In this document: positions 7,850 to 17,481 of the stretch, in pieces
How positions within the stretch are numbered: the stretch's first letter is position 1
Layout of the letters: each line of letters opens with the position of its first letter
NCBI RefSeq assembly: GCF_000813005.1
Contig: NZ_JSYP01000005.1
Span: 124,001 to 188,000 of the forward strand
Source of the DNA: Flavobacterium sp. KMS
GTDB lineage: Bacteria > Bacteroidota > Bacteroidia > Flavobacteriales > Flavobacteriaceae
Direction: 5' to 3'
DNA length: 64,000 bases
Notes under the pieces: generated by a model
Seen by the model: only the letters and a program-made list of their open reading frames with translations
What the model was told of the DNA's origin: nothing
The model's database searches: none
Translations under genes and position numbers: made by a program

Positions 7850-9798
7850 GAAAAGTTCTGCTGCCCTCTTTAATAATCATTGCAGCATCTTTGCTAGTAA
7901 TTCGCATATTCTATTTACAAATTATAGACGATTCTTTTAAACTTAAATCAGAGAATAATGCTATAAAGATAAAATACGACTATCCCGAAAGAGGTTATAT
8001 ATACGATAGATACGGTAAATTATTAGTTGCTAATCAGGCATCTTATGATATTATGGTTATCCCTAGAGAGATAAAAAACATAGATACCTTAGAATTTTGT
8101 CAACTCTTGAATGTTACCAAAGAAGATTTTATAAAAAAAATCGAGAAGGCTAAAGTATATAGCCCTCGATTACCATCTGTATTTTTAGCACAGTTAAACA
8201 AAAGTGAATTTGCTGCTTTTCAAGAGAAAATCAGAAAATTTGAAGGTTTCTATTTCCAAAAAAGATCGTTACGTGATTATGAAGTCGATTATGGCGCTAA
8301 CATTTTTGGTTTTATTACTCAGGTAAATGAAAAATTAGTTTCCAAAAACCCTTATTACAACAGTGGAGATTTAATTGGGAAACAAGGTGTAGAAGAAAGC
8401 TATGAAGATGTTTTACGCGGAATTAAAGGTGTAAAATATATTCAAAAAGACAAATACAATAGAGAAATAGGTTCCTATAAAGACGGAAAATATGACACAA
8501 TCGCCGTACAAGGAGAAGACATCAACCTAACGATTGATGCTGAACTTCAAAAATACGGAGAAGAGTTAATGATTAACAAACGTGGTGGGATTGTAGCTTT
8601 AGAACCTAAAACTGGCGAAATCTTAGCTTTAGTTACTGCCCCATCTTATGATCCTGGTATTTTAGTTGGTAGACAACGTTCTAAAAACTATACTTTATTG
8701 TATCATGATTCAATTGCAAAACCATTATACGATCGTGGATTATTAGCCGAATATCCTCCAGGTTCACCATTTAAAATCCTAACAGGTTTAATTGGTTTAC
8801 AGGAACAAGTAATAAACGAAAACACGACGTTTTTTTGTCACCATGGATTCAGTTATGGAAGAGGTCGTTTTATGAAATGTCATAGCCACGCACCAAACCA
8901 ACAGTTACATAATGGTATTTACAATTCATGTAATACTTATTTCGCCCAGACTTACATGCTTACCATAAACAAATACAACAATCCTGCTTACGCAGTTGAC
9001 ATATGGAGCAACCACGTAAAAAGCTTTGGTCTAGGTCAGTTTATGGGATATGATTTACCAACAGGTAAAAAAGGAAATATACCAACCTCTAAAACATATA
9101 AGAAAATTTATCCTAACGGAGGCTGGAGAAGTACAACAATTGTATCCAACTCGATAGGTCAAGGTGAAGTTTTAATGACCCCAATTCAGTTAGCAAATAT
9201 GATGGCTACAATAGCCAATCAAGGTCATTACTACACACCTCATATCATTAAAAAAATTGAGGGAGAAAAAATAGACCCTAAATTCACGACTAAACACGAA
9301 ACTACGATAGACAAAAAATATTTCCCTCCTATAATCAGCGGATTATTTGATGTTTACAACCTAGGAACTGCTAGTAGGTTACGTGTTGAAGGGATTGACA
9401 TTTGTGGAAAAACGGGTACTGCTGAGAATTTTGCTAAAATCAATGGCAAAAGAACACAACTTAAAGACCATTCTATATTTGTGGCATTTGCACCAAAAGA
9501 CAATCCGAAAATTGCGATAGCAGTAATGATCGAAAACGGAGGATTTGGAGCAACAATTGCAGGACCTATAGCCAGTTTAATGATTGAGAAATACCTTCGT
9601 AAAAAAATCACAAGAAACGATTTAGAAATTCGCATTCTAAACACAAGCTTGAAAGACCAATATGCAAAATTAGGAGGAATGACTGAAGCTAGTTTAATAG
9701 AAACTACACCTAAAGATTCTGTTATGAGAGCAAAAATGAACAAGCCTAAACCTAAAGAAGTTAAAACAACAAAAGTAGATACAACTCAAAAAAACTAA
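7846..9798 (+). CDS. mrdA: Penicillin-binding protein 2 (elongation transpeptidase)
   Basis: PBP2 crosslinks peptidoglycan during cell elongation. An N-terminal membrane anchor (residues 4-22) is followed by the pedestal domain with the typical RGYIYDRYGKLLVANQ, then the transpeptidase domain. The catalytic motifs are in order: S307-P-F-K310, S361-C-N363, and K522-T-G. The 650 residues exceed many homologues because of a lysine- and threonine-rich tail after about residue 605. Its ATG overlaps the mreD stop (ATGA), and rodA follows 18 nt later, placing the glycosyltransferase and transpeptidase partners together. Confidence 0.96.
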   Translation: MRKVLLPSLIIIAASLLVIRIFYLQIIDDSFKLKSENNAIKIKYDYPERGYIYDRYGKLLVANQASYDIMVIPREIKNIDTLEFCQLLNVTKEDFIKKIEKAKVYSPRLPSVFLAQLNKSEFAAFQEKIRKFEGFYFQKRSLRDYEVDYGANIFGFITQVNEKLVSKNPYYNSGDLIGKQGVEESYEDVLRGIKGVKYIQKDKYNREIGSYKDGKYDTIAVQGEDINLTIDAELQKYGEELMINKRGGIVALEPKTGEILALVTAPSYDPGILVGRQRSKNYTLLYHDSIAKPLYDRGLLAEYPPGSPFKILTGLIGLQEQVINENTTFFCHHGFSYGRGRFMKCHSHAPNQQLHNGIYNSCNTYFAQTYMLTINKYNNPAYAVDIWSNHVKSFGLGQFMGYDLPTGKKGNIPTSKTYKKIYPNGGWRSTTIVSNSIGQGEVLMTPIQLANMMATIANQGHYYTPHIIKKIEGEKIDPKFTTKHETTIDKKYFPPIISGLFDVYNLGTASRLRVEGIDICGKTGTAENFAKINGKRTQLKDHSIFVAFAPKDNPKIAIAVMIENGGFGATIAGPIASLMIEKYLRKKITRNDLEIRILNTSLKDQYAKLGGMTEASLIETTPKDSVMRAKMNKPKPKEVKTTKVDTTQKN

Positions 9799-9816
9799 TA
9801 AAGAGATTCATTCCTG

Positions 9817-11052
9817 ATGAAAAATCAAAGTGTAAAAAATAATATTGACTGGATAAGTGTAATCATCTATATCGCATTAGTGGTAATGGGATGGTTAAAC
9901 ATATACTCATCTTCTCTATCCTCTACTGATGGTACTTCTGAGAAACAGCTGATTTTTATTTTGCTTACTATCCCTTTAATTTTTGTGGTACTTTTTGTAG
10001 ATGGTAAATTCTATGAAAAATATGCCAGTATCATTTTTGGAGTTGCCTTATTATCACTCGTCGGATTATTCTTTTTCGGAAAAACCATAGCAGGACAGCG
10101 TTGTTGGTATGCCATAGGAAGTTTTACTTTACAACCATCAGAGTTTACTAAATCTGCAACTGCACTTGCATTAGCAAAATACTTAAGTGATACACAAATA
10201 AACCTAAAAGACGTTAACAGGCAAATACAAGCCCTTGCAATTGTTTTTTTACCTGTAATATTAATTCTTCCTCAACCCGATCCAGGAAGTGCCTTAATAT
10301 ACTGTATCTTTTTAATCGTATTATATCGCGAAGGTCTTCCTTCCTGGTATATATGGACTGGCTTTATAGCAATACTTTTATTTGTATTAACTCTTGTTTT
10401 AGAACCAGAATACGTAATACTCATATCCATATTGGTTCTCCTTATAATGCACTTTAAAAGCAGGGCTGTAGATAGGAATTTCATTTTAAGTGGTATATTA
10501 CTTGCACTTATATCTGGCTTCGTTTTATCTGTAGATTACGTTTTTGACAATGTCTTTAAGCAACATCACCGAGACCGTTTTAATATCTTATTAGGAAAAA
10601 CAGTCGATATGAAAGGTATTGGATACAATACCAATCAATCTGAAATTGCGATTGGATCTGGCGGATGGATAGGTAAAGGTTTCTTAGAGGGAACCCAAAC
10701 CAAAGGAGGATTTGTACCTGAGCAACATACCGATTACATCTTTACTACGGTAGGAGAAGAATGGGGATTTGCAGGTTCTATAGTAGTCATCGCCTTATTT
10801 GTTGGACTATTTTTAAGAGTTATTTATTTAGCCGAAAGGCAAAAAACAAAATTTAGCCGCGTATATGGATACTGTGTTGCTAGTATTTTGTTTATTCACT
10901 TTTTTGTAAATATTGCCATGGTTATTGGTATTTTTCCAACTATTGGGGTTCCACTTCCTTTCTTCTCTTATGGAGGTTCAGGATTATGGGGATTCACCAT
11001 TTTGCTATTTATCTTCCTAAAAATGGATGCTAATAAAGTAAATGAGTGGTAG
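9817..11052 (+). CDS. rodA: Rod shape-determining glycosyltransferase RodA (SEDS family)
   Basis: RodA polymerises lipid II into glycan strands in partnership with PBP2. The 411-residue protein has about ten membrane segments. SEDS landmarks are present: LQPSEFTKSATALALAKYL, QPDPGSALIY, GSGGWIGKG, the periplasmic loop with PEQHTDYIF in which D306 is the likely catalytic aspartate, and the terminal IFPTIGVPLPFFSYGGSG. It is the last gene of the cell-shape operon and converges with the nuclease gene, its stop being only 15 nt away from that of its neighbour. Confidence 0.96.
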   Translation: MKNQSVKNNIDWISVIIYIALVVMGWLNIYSSSLSSTDGTSEKQLIFILLTIPLIFVVLFVDGKFYEKYASIIFGVALLSLVGLFFFGKTIAGQRCWYAIGSFTLQPSEFTKSATALALAKYLSDTQINLKDVNRQIQALAIVFLPVILILPQPDPGSALIYCIFLIVLYREGLPSWYIWTGFIAILLFVLTLVLEPEYVILISILVLLIMHFKSRAVDRNFILSGILLALISGFVLSVDYVFDNVFKQHHRDRFNILLGKTVDMKGIGYNTNQSEIAIGSGGWIGKGFLEGTQTKGGFVPEQHTDYIFTTVGEEWGFAGSIVVIALFVGLFLRVIYLAERQKTKFSRVYGYCVASILFIHFFVNIAMVIGIFPTIGVPLPFFSYGGSGLWGFTILLFIFLKMDANKVNEW

Positions 11053-11067
11053 CTTCAACCAAATAAA

Positions 11068-11895
11068 CTAAAAAGCCCAAGCTTTATAATCTTTATTTTT
11101 CTCTAAACTATCCTCTATTTTATCATCTAGATGGGGAAAGAAATCTATGCCTGTTAATTTTTCGATACTATCTACCGAAACTACAAACTCGTACAAAGGT
11201 CTTTCACTTTTTTCATTTGGAACTAAAAATGCAATCATTTTGTATTTTCCATTAGACTCGTCTAATAGTACTTTATAGAAATATTTAGGCACTAGCACTT
11301 TTTCTTTTCCAATTGTAGTATTCGAGTCGGTAAGAACTCCGCCAGTTACCACATAAATATCATCATATTTTACAGCCCAATAACGTACTTTTTGCTCTAG
11401 CCTATTCCAAACTCCGTCATTAAATTCGTGTATTTGTGGTGAAATATTCGAGGTTAAAAAAGTATCTTCATACGCCTTTTTATCAAACTCCATATCTCCG
11501 GCTGGACAAAGGTGCCCTTTATCATAACCCGATTTTTTGTAATTACGCCAATCCGCAGAGCCTGTAGTTACTTTTGGGTCTTCATTAAAATAAGGCCTTT
11601 TAAAATCATTATTCTTGATATAGCTTTTCTTTAACTCGTAAGCAACCCATTCTGCTTGTTCAAACTTTTCATTATACGAAAGCGTGTAATAATCATGTTT
11701 TACGATTTGATTTGTTGTAGAAGCAGGCAAGTAATCAAACTCCGTATTATCGTCTTTATATAAAGCTGTTTCACCCTTTAAACTATCTTTTACATTAGAA
11801 TCAGAACTATTGCTACCACTTCCTGAATCCTTTTTGCAAGAAGAAAGAAATACAACTGCAAAACCAACTAACAAAACTCTTTTTACAATTACCAT
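11068..11895 (-). CDS. Secreted DNA/RNA non-specific endonuclease, lipoprotein
   Basis: A 275-residue nuclease of the NUC1 (beta-beta-alpha metal) family. A signal sequence ending in the lipobox LSSC (Cys20) predicts a lipid-anchored envelope protein, followed by a serine- and glycine-rich linker. The catalytic region reads GYDKGHLCPAGDM, a DRGH-type motif with K for R; the histidine is the general base. A downstream N in TSNISPQ coordinates magnesium. Members degrade DNA and RNA without sequence preference, probably for nutrient scavenging. It lies downstream of prc but behind a strong terminator, so it likely has its own promoter. Confidence 0.88.
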   Translation of the reverse strand: MVIVKRVLLVGFAVVFLSSCKKDSGSGSNSSDSNVKDSLKGETALYKDDNTEFDYLPASTTNQIVKHDYYTLSYNEKFEQAEWVAYELKKSYIKNNDFKRPYFNEDPKVTTGSADWRNYKKSGYDKGHLCPAGDMEFDKKAYEDTFLTSNISPQIHEFNDGVWNRLEQKVRYWAVKYDDIYVVTGGVLTDSNTTIGKEKVLVPKYFYKVLLDESNGKYKMIAFLVPNEKSERPLYEFVVSVDSIEKLTGIDFFPHLDDKIEDSLEKNKDYKAWAF

Positions 11896-11977
11896 AAAAT
11901 CATTATTAAAACCTTAAATAGTGCTCGCATCATTTTACAAAAACACAAATCCAAAGTTAACTAAATGAATCCAATAA

Positions 11978-12020
11978 AAAATGCTCCAAAAATCATGATG
12001 ATTTTTGGAGCATTTTATTA
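11978..12020 (-). terminator. Strong terminator after prc
   Basis: An uninterrupted 19-bp inverted repeat, 11978-11996 against 11998-12016, contains the core TGCTCC/GGAGCA and is flanked on the minus-strand exit side by a T-tract. It ends the protease transcript and could work on both strands. Confidence 0.85.
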
Positions 12021-12052
12021 ATTAACTAAAAATTTAATGCTTTTACTAAGCG

Positions 12053-14245
12053 CTATAATTTAGAAGCTAGCTTGTCTTTCTTTGATTTACCAGGAATCGA
12101 AGATTGCCTTGCACCACTTTTAGACTGTAAATCATCTAATACATTTATAGCTTCTTCTACATATATATCTTTTGCTAAAGCTTGATGCCAGCTTTCTCTT
12201 TTCTCTTTTAAAGAAGGATCTTTGGCCATCTCTGCAGTTTCGTATGGTAACGAAGTAAACTGTAAGTTATTTTTATAATCCGTAATTGGTTTATATTTTT
12301 TAGCTTCTGCCTCTACCTCTGTTTGAGTTTTCTTGAAATCATCTATATTCAAGCTATACGTATTCTCTTTACTTTTAGTATCAATCCATTTTGCATTATC
12401 CTCTATTAATTGGAATTGAGGATTTTGTGCGATACGCATTTTACTATTTGCAATAGCTTGGTTAAAATTAGAACCATTATTCCAAACACTATATTCTGCT
12501 GGATCTATTTTATCCCATGGCATAGCATTATCAATATCACGCTCACCCATTTTTAAGTAAGCATAACGATCTGGTGCAACAATATCACTACGCACACCTT
12601 CTAGTTGTGTAGATCCACCATTGATTCTATAAAACTTTTGAGTTGTAATTTTTAAAGCTCCTAAATCTCCAAAATCACTACTACGAACAAACTGATTTAA
12701 ATCGATAACATTTTGAACTGTACCTTTACCGTACGTTTGTTTACTACCAATAATAACTCCTCTTTTGTAATCCTGAATTGCAGCAGCAAGAATTTCTGAA
12801 GCCGAAGCAGAGAAACCGTTTACCATAATTACTAAAGGTCCATCCCACTCTATCTTTTTATCACGATCGTAAAGAACTTCTTTTTTTCTACCAGCAGATT
12901 TAATCTGCACTATAGGACCTTGCTCAATAAATAATCCAGCAATGTCAACAACTGTAGATAAAGATCCTCCACCGTCATCACGAACATCCAGAATAATACC
13001 GTTTACATTCTCTTTTTTAAGTCTTTCAACCTCTAGAGCAATATCTTTTCCTGCATCTCTACCATCTTTGTTTTCAAAATCGATATAGAATTTAGGCAAA
13101 TAAATTACACCATATTTCAATCCGTTTTTATCTACAATACTAGATTTAGCATACGTTTCTTCTATCTCTACAATATCTCTGATGATAGAAATTACTTTAA
13201 TAGTTCCGTCTACTTTTTTAACTGTAAGGCGAACTTCTGTTCCTTTATGTCCTTTGATTTTCTTAACTACATCGTCAAGACGCATACCCACAACATCTAC
13301 AGGTTCATCAGTCCCCTGTCCTACTTTTATAATTAAATCACCTGCTTCTAATTCTTTACCTCTCCAAGCTGGTCCGCCTGAAATAAGTTCTGAAATTTCA
13401 GTAAAGTCATTTTTCTTTTGCAGCTTAGCACCAATACCTTCAAGTTTACCACTGATATTAACGTCAAAACGTTCTTTTTCTTCTGGTGCAAAATAACTTG
13501 TATGTGGATCAAAACGAGCCATGATAGAGTTTACATAAACTGAAAACCAATCACTTCTATCTAAATCTTTAATAAAACCAAAATATTCATCTAATGATTT
13601 TAATGAATTATCTCTAGTTTCTTTTTCTAAAGCCTCAAATGTTTTTGCTTTATAAGCTGGGTCTTTTACTTTCTTTTCGTCTTCGATATTCTCTTTGGTT
13701 ACAAGAGAAGATAGTGTAGATAACTTAATTTGTTTTCTCCACTTCTCTACCAATTCGGCAGGAGTTTTTGCGTAAGGCGAATGCTCGTAATCTGTACTAA
13801 AAGTTTCGTTTACTTTATAGTTAAACGGATGAGCTAAAATAAGTTTGTATCTCTTTTTTCCCTCTTCCATTCTTTTCATCAAACGCGCATAAGTAAGATT
13901 AAAGAAAGTTAAATCTTTATTTACAAATTGATCATCTAATTGCAACTCATATCTAGAAAATTCATCGATATCTGCTTGCAAGAAAAATCTTTTGGATGGA
14001 TCCAATGCTTCGATATAATCCTTATAAACTCCTTTAGAAAACTCATCGTTCATAACAGGAGGATTATAATGTCCTTTCTCGATTACAAAGGCAAGTAATT
14101 CCAAAAGCATCTTATCTTTATTCGGGTCTGGGTCTATACCTTTATCGCTATTAATTTTAAATGCAAACAATGTAGCAGATAAACAAATAACGGCTAGGAT
14201 AATTTTATAATTTCGTTTCATAAATTTAATAATAGCATTCATCAA
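12053..14245 (-). CDS. prc: Tail-specific protease (S41 family, Prc/Tsp)
   Basis: A periplasmic serine protease that recognises C-terminal tails. The 730 residues start with a signal anchor (about residues 10-27), then an N-terminal helical domain, a PDZ domain around 260-345 (SGGPAWRGKELEAGDLIIKVG in two halves), and the S41 core. The catalytic Ser-Lys dyad is visible: S481 in FSASASEIL and K507 in TYGKG, one residue further apart than in E. coli Tsp. A C-terminal DUF3340-like region completes the Prc architecture, distinguishing it from shorter CtpA. Likely roles are processing of lipoproteins, wall hydrolases or secreted proteins; the substrate is not shown. Confidence 0.94.
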   Translation of the reverse strand: MMNAIIKFMKRNYKIILAVICLSATLFAFKINSDKGIDPDPNKDKMLLELLAFVIEKGHYNPPVMNDEFSKGVYKDYIEALDPSKRFFLQADIDEFSRYELQLDDQFVNKDLTFFNLTYARLMKRMEEGKKRYKLILAHPFNYKVNETFSTDYEHSPYAKTPAELVEKWRKQIKLSTLSSLVTKENIEDEKKVKDPAYKAKTFEALEKETRDNSLKSLDEYFGFIKDLDRSDWFSVYVNSIMARFDPHTSYFAPEEKERFDVNISGKLEGIGAKLQKKNDFTEISELISGGPAWRGKELEAGDLIIKVGQGTDEPVDVVGMRLDDVVKKIKGHKGTEVRLTVKKVDGTIKVISIIRDIVEIEETYAKSSIVDKNGLKYGVIYLPKFYIDFENKDGRDAGKDIALEVERLKKENVNGIILDVRDDGGGSLSTVVDIAGLFIEQGPIVQIKSAGRKKEVLYDRDKKIEWDGPLVIMVNGFSASASEILAAAIQDYKRGVIIGSKQTYGKGTVQNVIDLNQFVRSSDFGDLGALKITTQKFYRINGGSTQLEGVRSDIVAPDRYAYLKMGERDIDNAMPWDKIDPAEYSVWNNGSNFNQAIANSKMRIAQNPQFQLIEDNAKWIDTKSKENTYSLNIDDFKKTQTEVEAEAKKYKPITDYKNNLQFTSLPYETAEMAKDPSLKEKRESWHQALAKDIYVEEAINVLDDLQSKSGARQSSIPGKSKKDKLASKL

Positions 14246-14401
14246 TTTTTTAATCTAATTTACGGTAAAAACTATGCCAACAAAGTACGAGTCGTATAAT
14301 TTTTTGTTAAAGATATAAATATAGTTTTTCTTTCAATTAATTAAAAGCGCGAAGTTCGCAAATTTAAGATATTTTGTTACTATTTTAAGAAAACCAGTTA
14401 C

Positions 14402-14409
14402 TACATTTG
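14402..14409 (+). promoter_or_regulatory. surE promoter -7 box
   Basis: TACATTTG is a perfect match to TAnnTTTG, 46 nt before the surE ATG. A TTTG at 14373-14376 is too far (25-bp spacer) to be a confident -33 element. Confidence 0.45.
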
Positions 14410-14455
14410 CTAATAAAAACCCTACATACCTAATTTTTCCTTTATATTTTACAAA

Positions 14456-15235
14456 ATGAATTCAAAAAAACCTTTGATCTTAGTAACTAATGACGATGGC
14501 GTTTCGGCTCCCGGAATTAGAGCTTTAATTAGTGTAATGTCTCAAATTGGCGAAGTTGTAGTTGTAGCGCCAGACAAACCACAAAGCGCAATGGGTCATG
14601 CCATCACTATAAACAGTACTTTATACCTAAATAAATTATCTAAAGAAGGAGATTTAGTTACAGAATACAGCTGTTCTGGAACTCCGGTAGATTGTGTAAA
14701 ACTAGCAGTAAACGAAATTCTAAAACGCAAACCAGATTTATGTGTTTCGGGAGTAAACCACGGATCAAACTCCTCTATAAATATAATATATTCAGGAACT
14801 ATGAGTGCAGCTGTTGAAGCTGGTATCGAAGGAATTCCTGCAATAGGCTTCTCCTTATTAGATTATGACTGGAATGCAGATTTTGAAAGCATAAAATCTT
14901 TTATCAAAAAAATCACTCTTGAAACTCTAGAAAACAAATTACCTGAAGGAGTAGTTTTAAACGTGAACTTTCCGAAATTAAAAGAGAATGAAATCAAGGG
15001 AATTAAAATTTGTCGTCAAGCGAAAGCACAATGGATGGAAAAATTCGATAAGAGAAAAACCCCATCTGGTAAAGATTACTACTGGCTTTCGGGCGAATTT
15101 GTAAACCAGGATAAAGGCGAAGATACTGATGAATGGGCATTAGAAAATGGTTACATATCTGTAGTACCTGTACAATTTGACTTAACGGCTCATCATACAA
15201 TGCAACAACTTAATACATGGAAATGGAATGAATAA
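14456..15235 (+). CDS. surE: 5'/3'-nucleotidase SurE
   Basis: SurE is a metal-dependent phosphatase acting on nucleoside 5'- and 3'-monophosphates and short polyphosphate. The 259 residues begin LILVTNDDGVSAPGI with metal ligands D13 and D14, followed by APDKPQSAMGHAIT (ligand serine) and CVSGVNHGSNSS (ligand asparagine), which together complete the active site. The protein looks full length. It heads a plus-strand run with a small membrane gene that overlaps its end by 8 nt, then lpxB. Confidence 0.95.
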   Translation: MNSKKPLILVTNDDGVSAPGIRALISVMSQIGEVVVVAPDKPQSAMGHAITINSTLYLNKLSKEGDLVTEYSCSGTPVDCVKLAVNEILKRKPDLCVSGVNHGSNSSINIIYSGTMSAAVEAGIEGIPAIGFSLLDYDWNADFESIKSFIKKITLETLENKLPEGVVLNVNFPKLKENEIKGIKICRQAKAQWMEKFDKRKTPSGKDYYWLSGEFVNQDKGEDTDEWALENGYISVVPVQFDLTAHHTMQQLNTWKWNE

Positions 15236-15521
15236 TTCAAGAAATAAAAAAGATTTACTTATAGGTTTTATCATAGGACTGATGGCTTCTTTATTAGGAA
15301 GCTTTCTCTTTCTAACTTTACTTACTGATTTTGATGTTTCGAACGGAATGGAAAGCATCCGAATCATCAAAAATTACGGATATCTGGGCAAAGTAATTAC
15401 TCTGGGTTCTATTTTATCCTTAGTAGCATTTGGTGTATTTTTAAAACAAAACAAAGAATTTAGAGCAAGAGGTGTTGTTTTGGCTGTTATCATATTAGCA
15501 CTTCTCACTTTATTAATTTAA
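15228..15521 (+). CDS. Small hypothetical membrane protein
   Basis: A 97-residue protein with three predicted membrane helices: LLIGFIIGLMASLLGSFLFL near 9-28, VITLGSILSLVAFGVFL near 55-71, and VVLAVIILALLTLLI at the C-terminus. I know no named family. The start codon overlaps the surE stop by 8 nt, so it is translationally coupled to surE. The charged segments alternate as expected for a real membrane protein. Coupling hints at, but does not prove, a shared role. Confidence 0.75.
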   Translation: MNNSRNKKDLLIGFIIGLMASLLGSFLFLTLLTDFDVSNGMESIRIIKNYGYLGKVITLGSILSLVAFGVFLKQNKEFRARGVVLAVIILALLTLLI

Positions 15522-15523
15522 TT

Positions 15524-15531
15524 TATCTTTG
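15524..15531 (+). promoter_or_regulatory. lpxB promoter -7 box with leader hairpin
   Basis: TATCTTTG, a perfect -7 match, lies 71 nt before lpxB, just after the small membrane gene. The leader it would produce contains a hairpin, TTGTCATT at 15546-15553 against AATGACAA at 15562-15569. Confidence 0.45.
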
Positions 15532-15601
15532 CAATTATAAAGAAATTGTCATTCTCAATTTAATGACAACTTAGATAACTACCATTCGCAAAAACAAAAA
15601 C

Positions 15602-16717
15602 ATGAAATACTACATTATTGCAGGAGAAGCCTCAGGCGATTTACATGGTTCAAATTTGATGAAAGCCTTATATAAAGAAGACCCAAACGCCGATATTCGT
15701 TTTTGGGGAGGTGACTTAATGCAAAAAACTGGCGGAACATTGGTAAAACATTACCGTGAGCTCGCTTTTATGGGTTTTATTGAAGTTATCTTTAATTTAA
15801 AAACAATACTAAGTAATATTTCTTTTTGCAAAAAAGACATCTCACAATTTAAACCAGATGTATTAATTTTTATCGATTATCCTGGTTTTAATATGCGTAT
15901 TGCAAAATGGGCAAAAGCACTGAATTATAAAACTCATTATTATATTTCTCCACAAATTTGGGCTTGGAAAGAAAGTCGTATTACAAGTATTAAACACGAT
16001 ATCGATAAGATGTTTGTAATCTTACCTTTCGAAAAAAGTTTTTACGAAGACAAACATCATTTTCCAGTAGAATTTGTTGGACACCCACTAATTGATGCTA
16101 TTCATAACCAGCCTTCATTTGACGAAACGACATTCCGAAAAGAAAATAATTTAAGCGATAAACCTATTATTGCCATATTACCAGGAAGTCGCAAACAGGA
16201 AATTACCAAAATGCTTTCGGTTATGCTAAGCGTTGTAAATGATTTTAAAGAGTATCAGTTTGTTATTGCTGGCGCTCCTAGTCAGGATTATTCTTTCTAC
16301 CAACACTTTATTACTAACGAGAACATAAAGTTTGTATCAAATAAAACATATGCTCTATTGCAATCTTCTACAGCAGCTTTAGTTACATCAGGAACGGCAA
16401 CTCTGGAAACGGCACTTTTTAAGGTTCCCGAAGTAGTTTGCTACAAAGGTAGTTGGGCATCATACCAAATCGCAAAACGTATTATTACGCTTAAATATAT
16501 TTCGTTGGTAAATTTAATTATGGATAAAGAAGTAGTTACCGAACTTATTCAAGATGATTGCACTCCTAAACGAATTAATGAAGAATTAAATAAAATACTT
16601 GAACCTAATTACCGCAAAACACTTTTGCATAATTATGATTTATTAGAAGAAAAACTTGGAGGAATTGGTGCCAGTGAAAAAACGGCAAAATTAATCGTAG
16701 CCGATTTACAAAAATAG
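15602..16717 (+). CDS. lpxB: Lipid-A-disaccharide synthase
   Basis: LpxB joins UDP-2,3-diacylglucosamine to lipid X to make the lipid A disaccharide on the cytosolic face of the inner membrane (family GT19). The 371 residues are full length, with the N-terminal YIIAGEASGDLHGSNLM, then SPQIWAWKESR, the phosphate-contacting ILPGSRKQEI and the donor-binding TSGTATLETALF. It shows that the organism makes lipopolysaccharide, in line with the lptC gene further along. The next gene starts 24 nt downstream. Confidence 0.96.
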   Translation: MKYYIIAGEASGDLHGSNLMKALYKEDPNADIRFWGGDLMQKTGGTLVKHYRELAFMGFIEVIFNLKTILSNISFCKKDISQFKPDVLIFIDYPGFNMRIAKWAKALNYKTHYYISPQIWAWKESRITSIKHDIDKMFVILPFEKSFYEDKHHFPVEFVGHPLIDAIHNQPSFDETTFRKENNLSDKPIIAILPGSRKQEITKMLSVMLSVVNDFKEYQFVIAGAPSQDYSFYQHFITNENIKFVSNKTYALLQSSTAALVTSGTATLETALFKVPEVVCYKGSWASYQIAKRIITLKYISLVNLIMDKEVVTELIQDDCTPKRINEELNKILEPNYRKTLLHNYDLLEEKLGGIGASEKTAKLIVADLQK

Positions 16718-16741
16718 TCCATCGGCTTAAAAAACATTGTC

Positions 16742-17224
16742 TTGAAAAACATATTATCCATACTAGCCTTATTACTGTTATTTGCATCTTGTAAATCGAC
16801 ATCGTCTGTTACTACCACTAAAAAAGAAGACAATCCAAAAGCAGTTGTTAAAGATTTAATTTATACAGCTTCCGAAAATATTGGTGTGCGCTACAAAGCT
16901 GGCGGAACAACAAATAAAGGTTACGATTGTTCTGGTTTGGTATTTACAACATTCAATTCTGAAAACATTAAATTACCCAGATCTTCATACGAACAGTCTA
17001 AAGTTGGAGAAGTTATTAATCGAAATAAAGCTAAAAAAGGAGATTTAATATTTTTTAAAACCAATAGAAGTTCTCAAATAAATCATGTCGGGTTAATTGT
17101 CGAAATTAATAATGACGAAATTAAATTCATACATTCCTCTACTTCCAAAGGCGTAATTATTTCATCAACAAAAGAGCCATATTATCGTGATTCCTATGCG
17201 CAAGTAAATCGCGTTATAGAATAA
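16742..17224 (+). CDS. NlpC/P60 family cell-wall endopeptidase lipoprotein
   Basis: A 160-residue cysteine peptidase that would cleave peptidoglycan stem peptides. It has a signal with lipobox FASC (Cys17) and an NlpC/P60 domain: C63 in GYDCSGLVF, H115 in INHVGLIV and the third polar residue H131 in FIHSSTSKG form the catalytic set. Translation appears to start at a TTG, since no ATG lies in frame before the signal peptide. It follows lpxB closely and probably shares its transcript. Confidence 0.92.
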   Translation: MKNILSILALLLLFASCKSTSSVTTTKKEDNPKAVVKDLIYTASENIGVRYKAGGTTNKGYDCSGLVFTTFNSENIKLPRSSYEQSKVGEVINRNKAKKGDLIFFKTNRSSQINHVGLIVEINNDEIKFIHSSTSKGVIISSTKEPYYRDSYAQVNRVIE

Positions 17225-17254
17225 CCAAGAAGTAAATTAAATCTATATTTTTTC

Positions 17255-17407
17255 CCTAACACAAACCTGTTAGGTTTGTGTTAGGTTACTCACGCAATTA
17301 CCTTTGCCAAAGTTCAAAAAACTTTGACAAAGGTTTAAACAAAACTTTTCAAATTAAGAAGCAGGATGACAATTAACTTAGTCAAAGTTCAAAAATTTGA
17401 CTAAGTT
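17255..17407. repeat. Three consecutive hairpins between the NlpC/P60 gene and comEC
   Basis: The first is a 14-bp perfect stem (17255-17268 against 17272-17285, three-base loop). The second pairs 17300-17314 with 17320-17334 with one mismatch, and the third pairs AACTTAGTCAAA (17375-17386) with 17396-17407. The last two share a CAAAGTTcAAA core that recurs at 61955-61983. None is followed by a clean U-tract. Confidence 0.6.
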
Positions 17408-17481
17408 TTATAATCATTAATTCAGATTTTCATTTTTTTTAATTAAAGTTATTTCTTACAAAATTGTTGTATTTTAGCTAC

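Noticed and set aside
17255..17407. CRISPR array
   Set aside because: The repeats here are palindromes of different lengths and sequence without regular spacers, and no cas gene is near.
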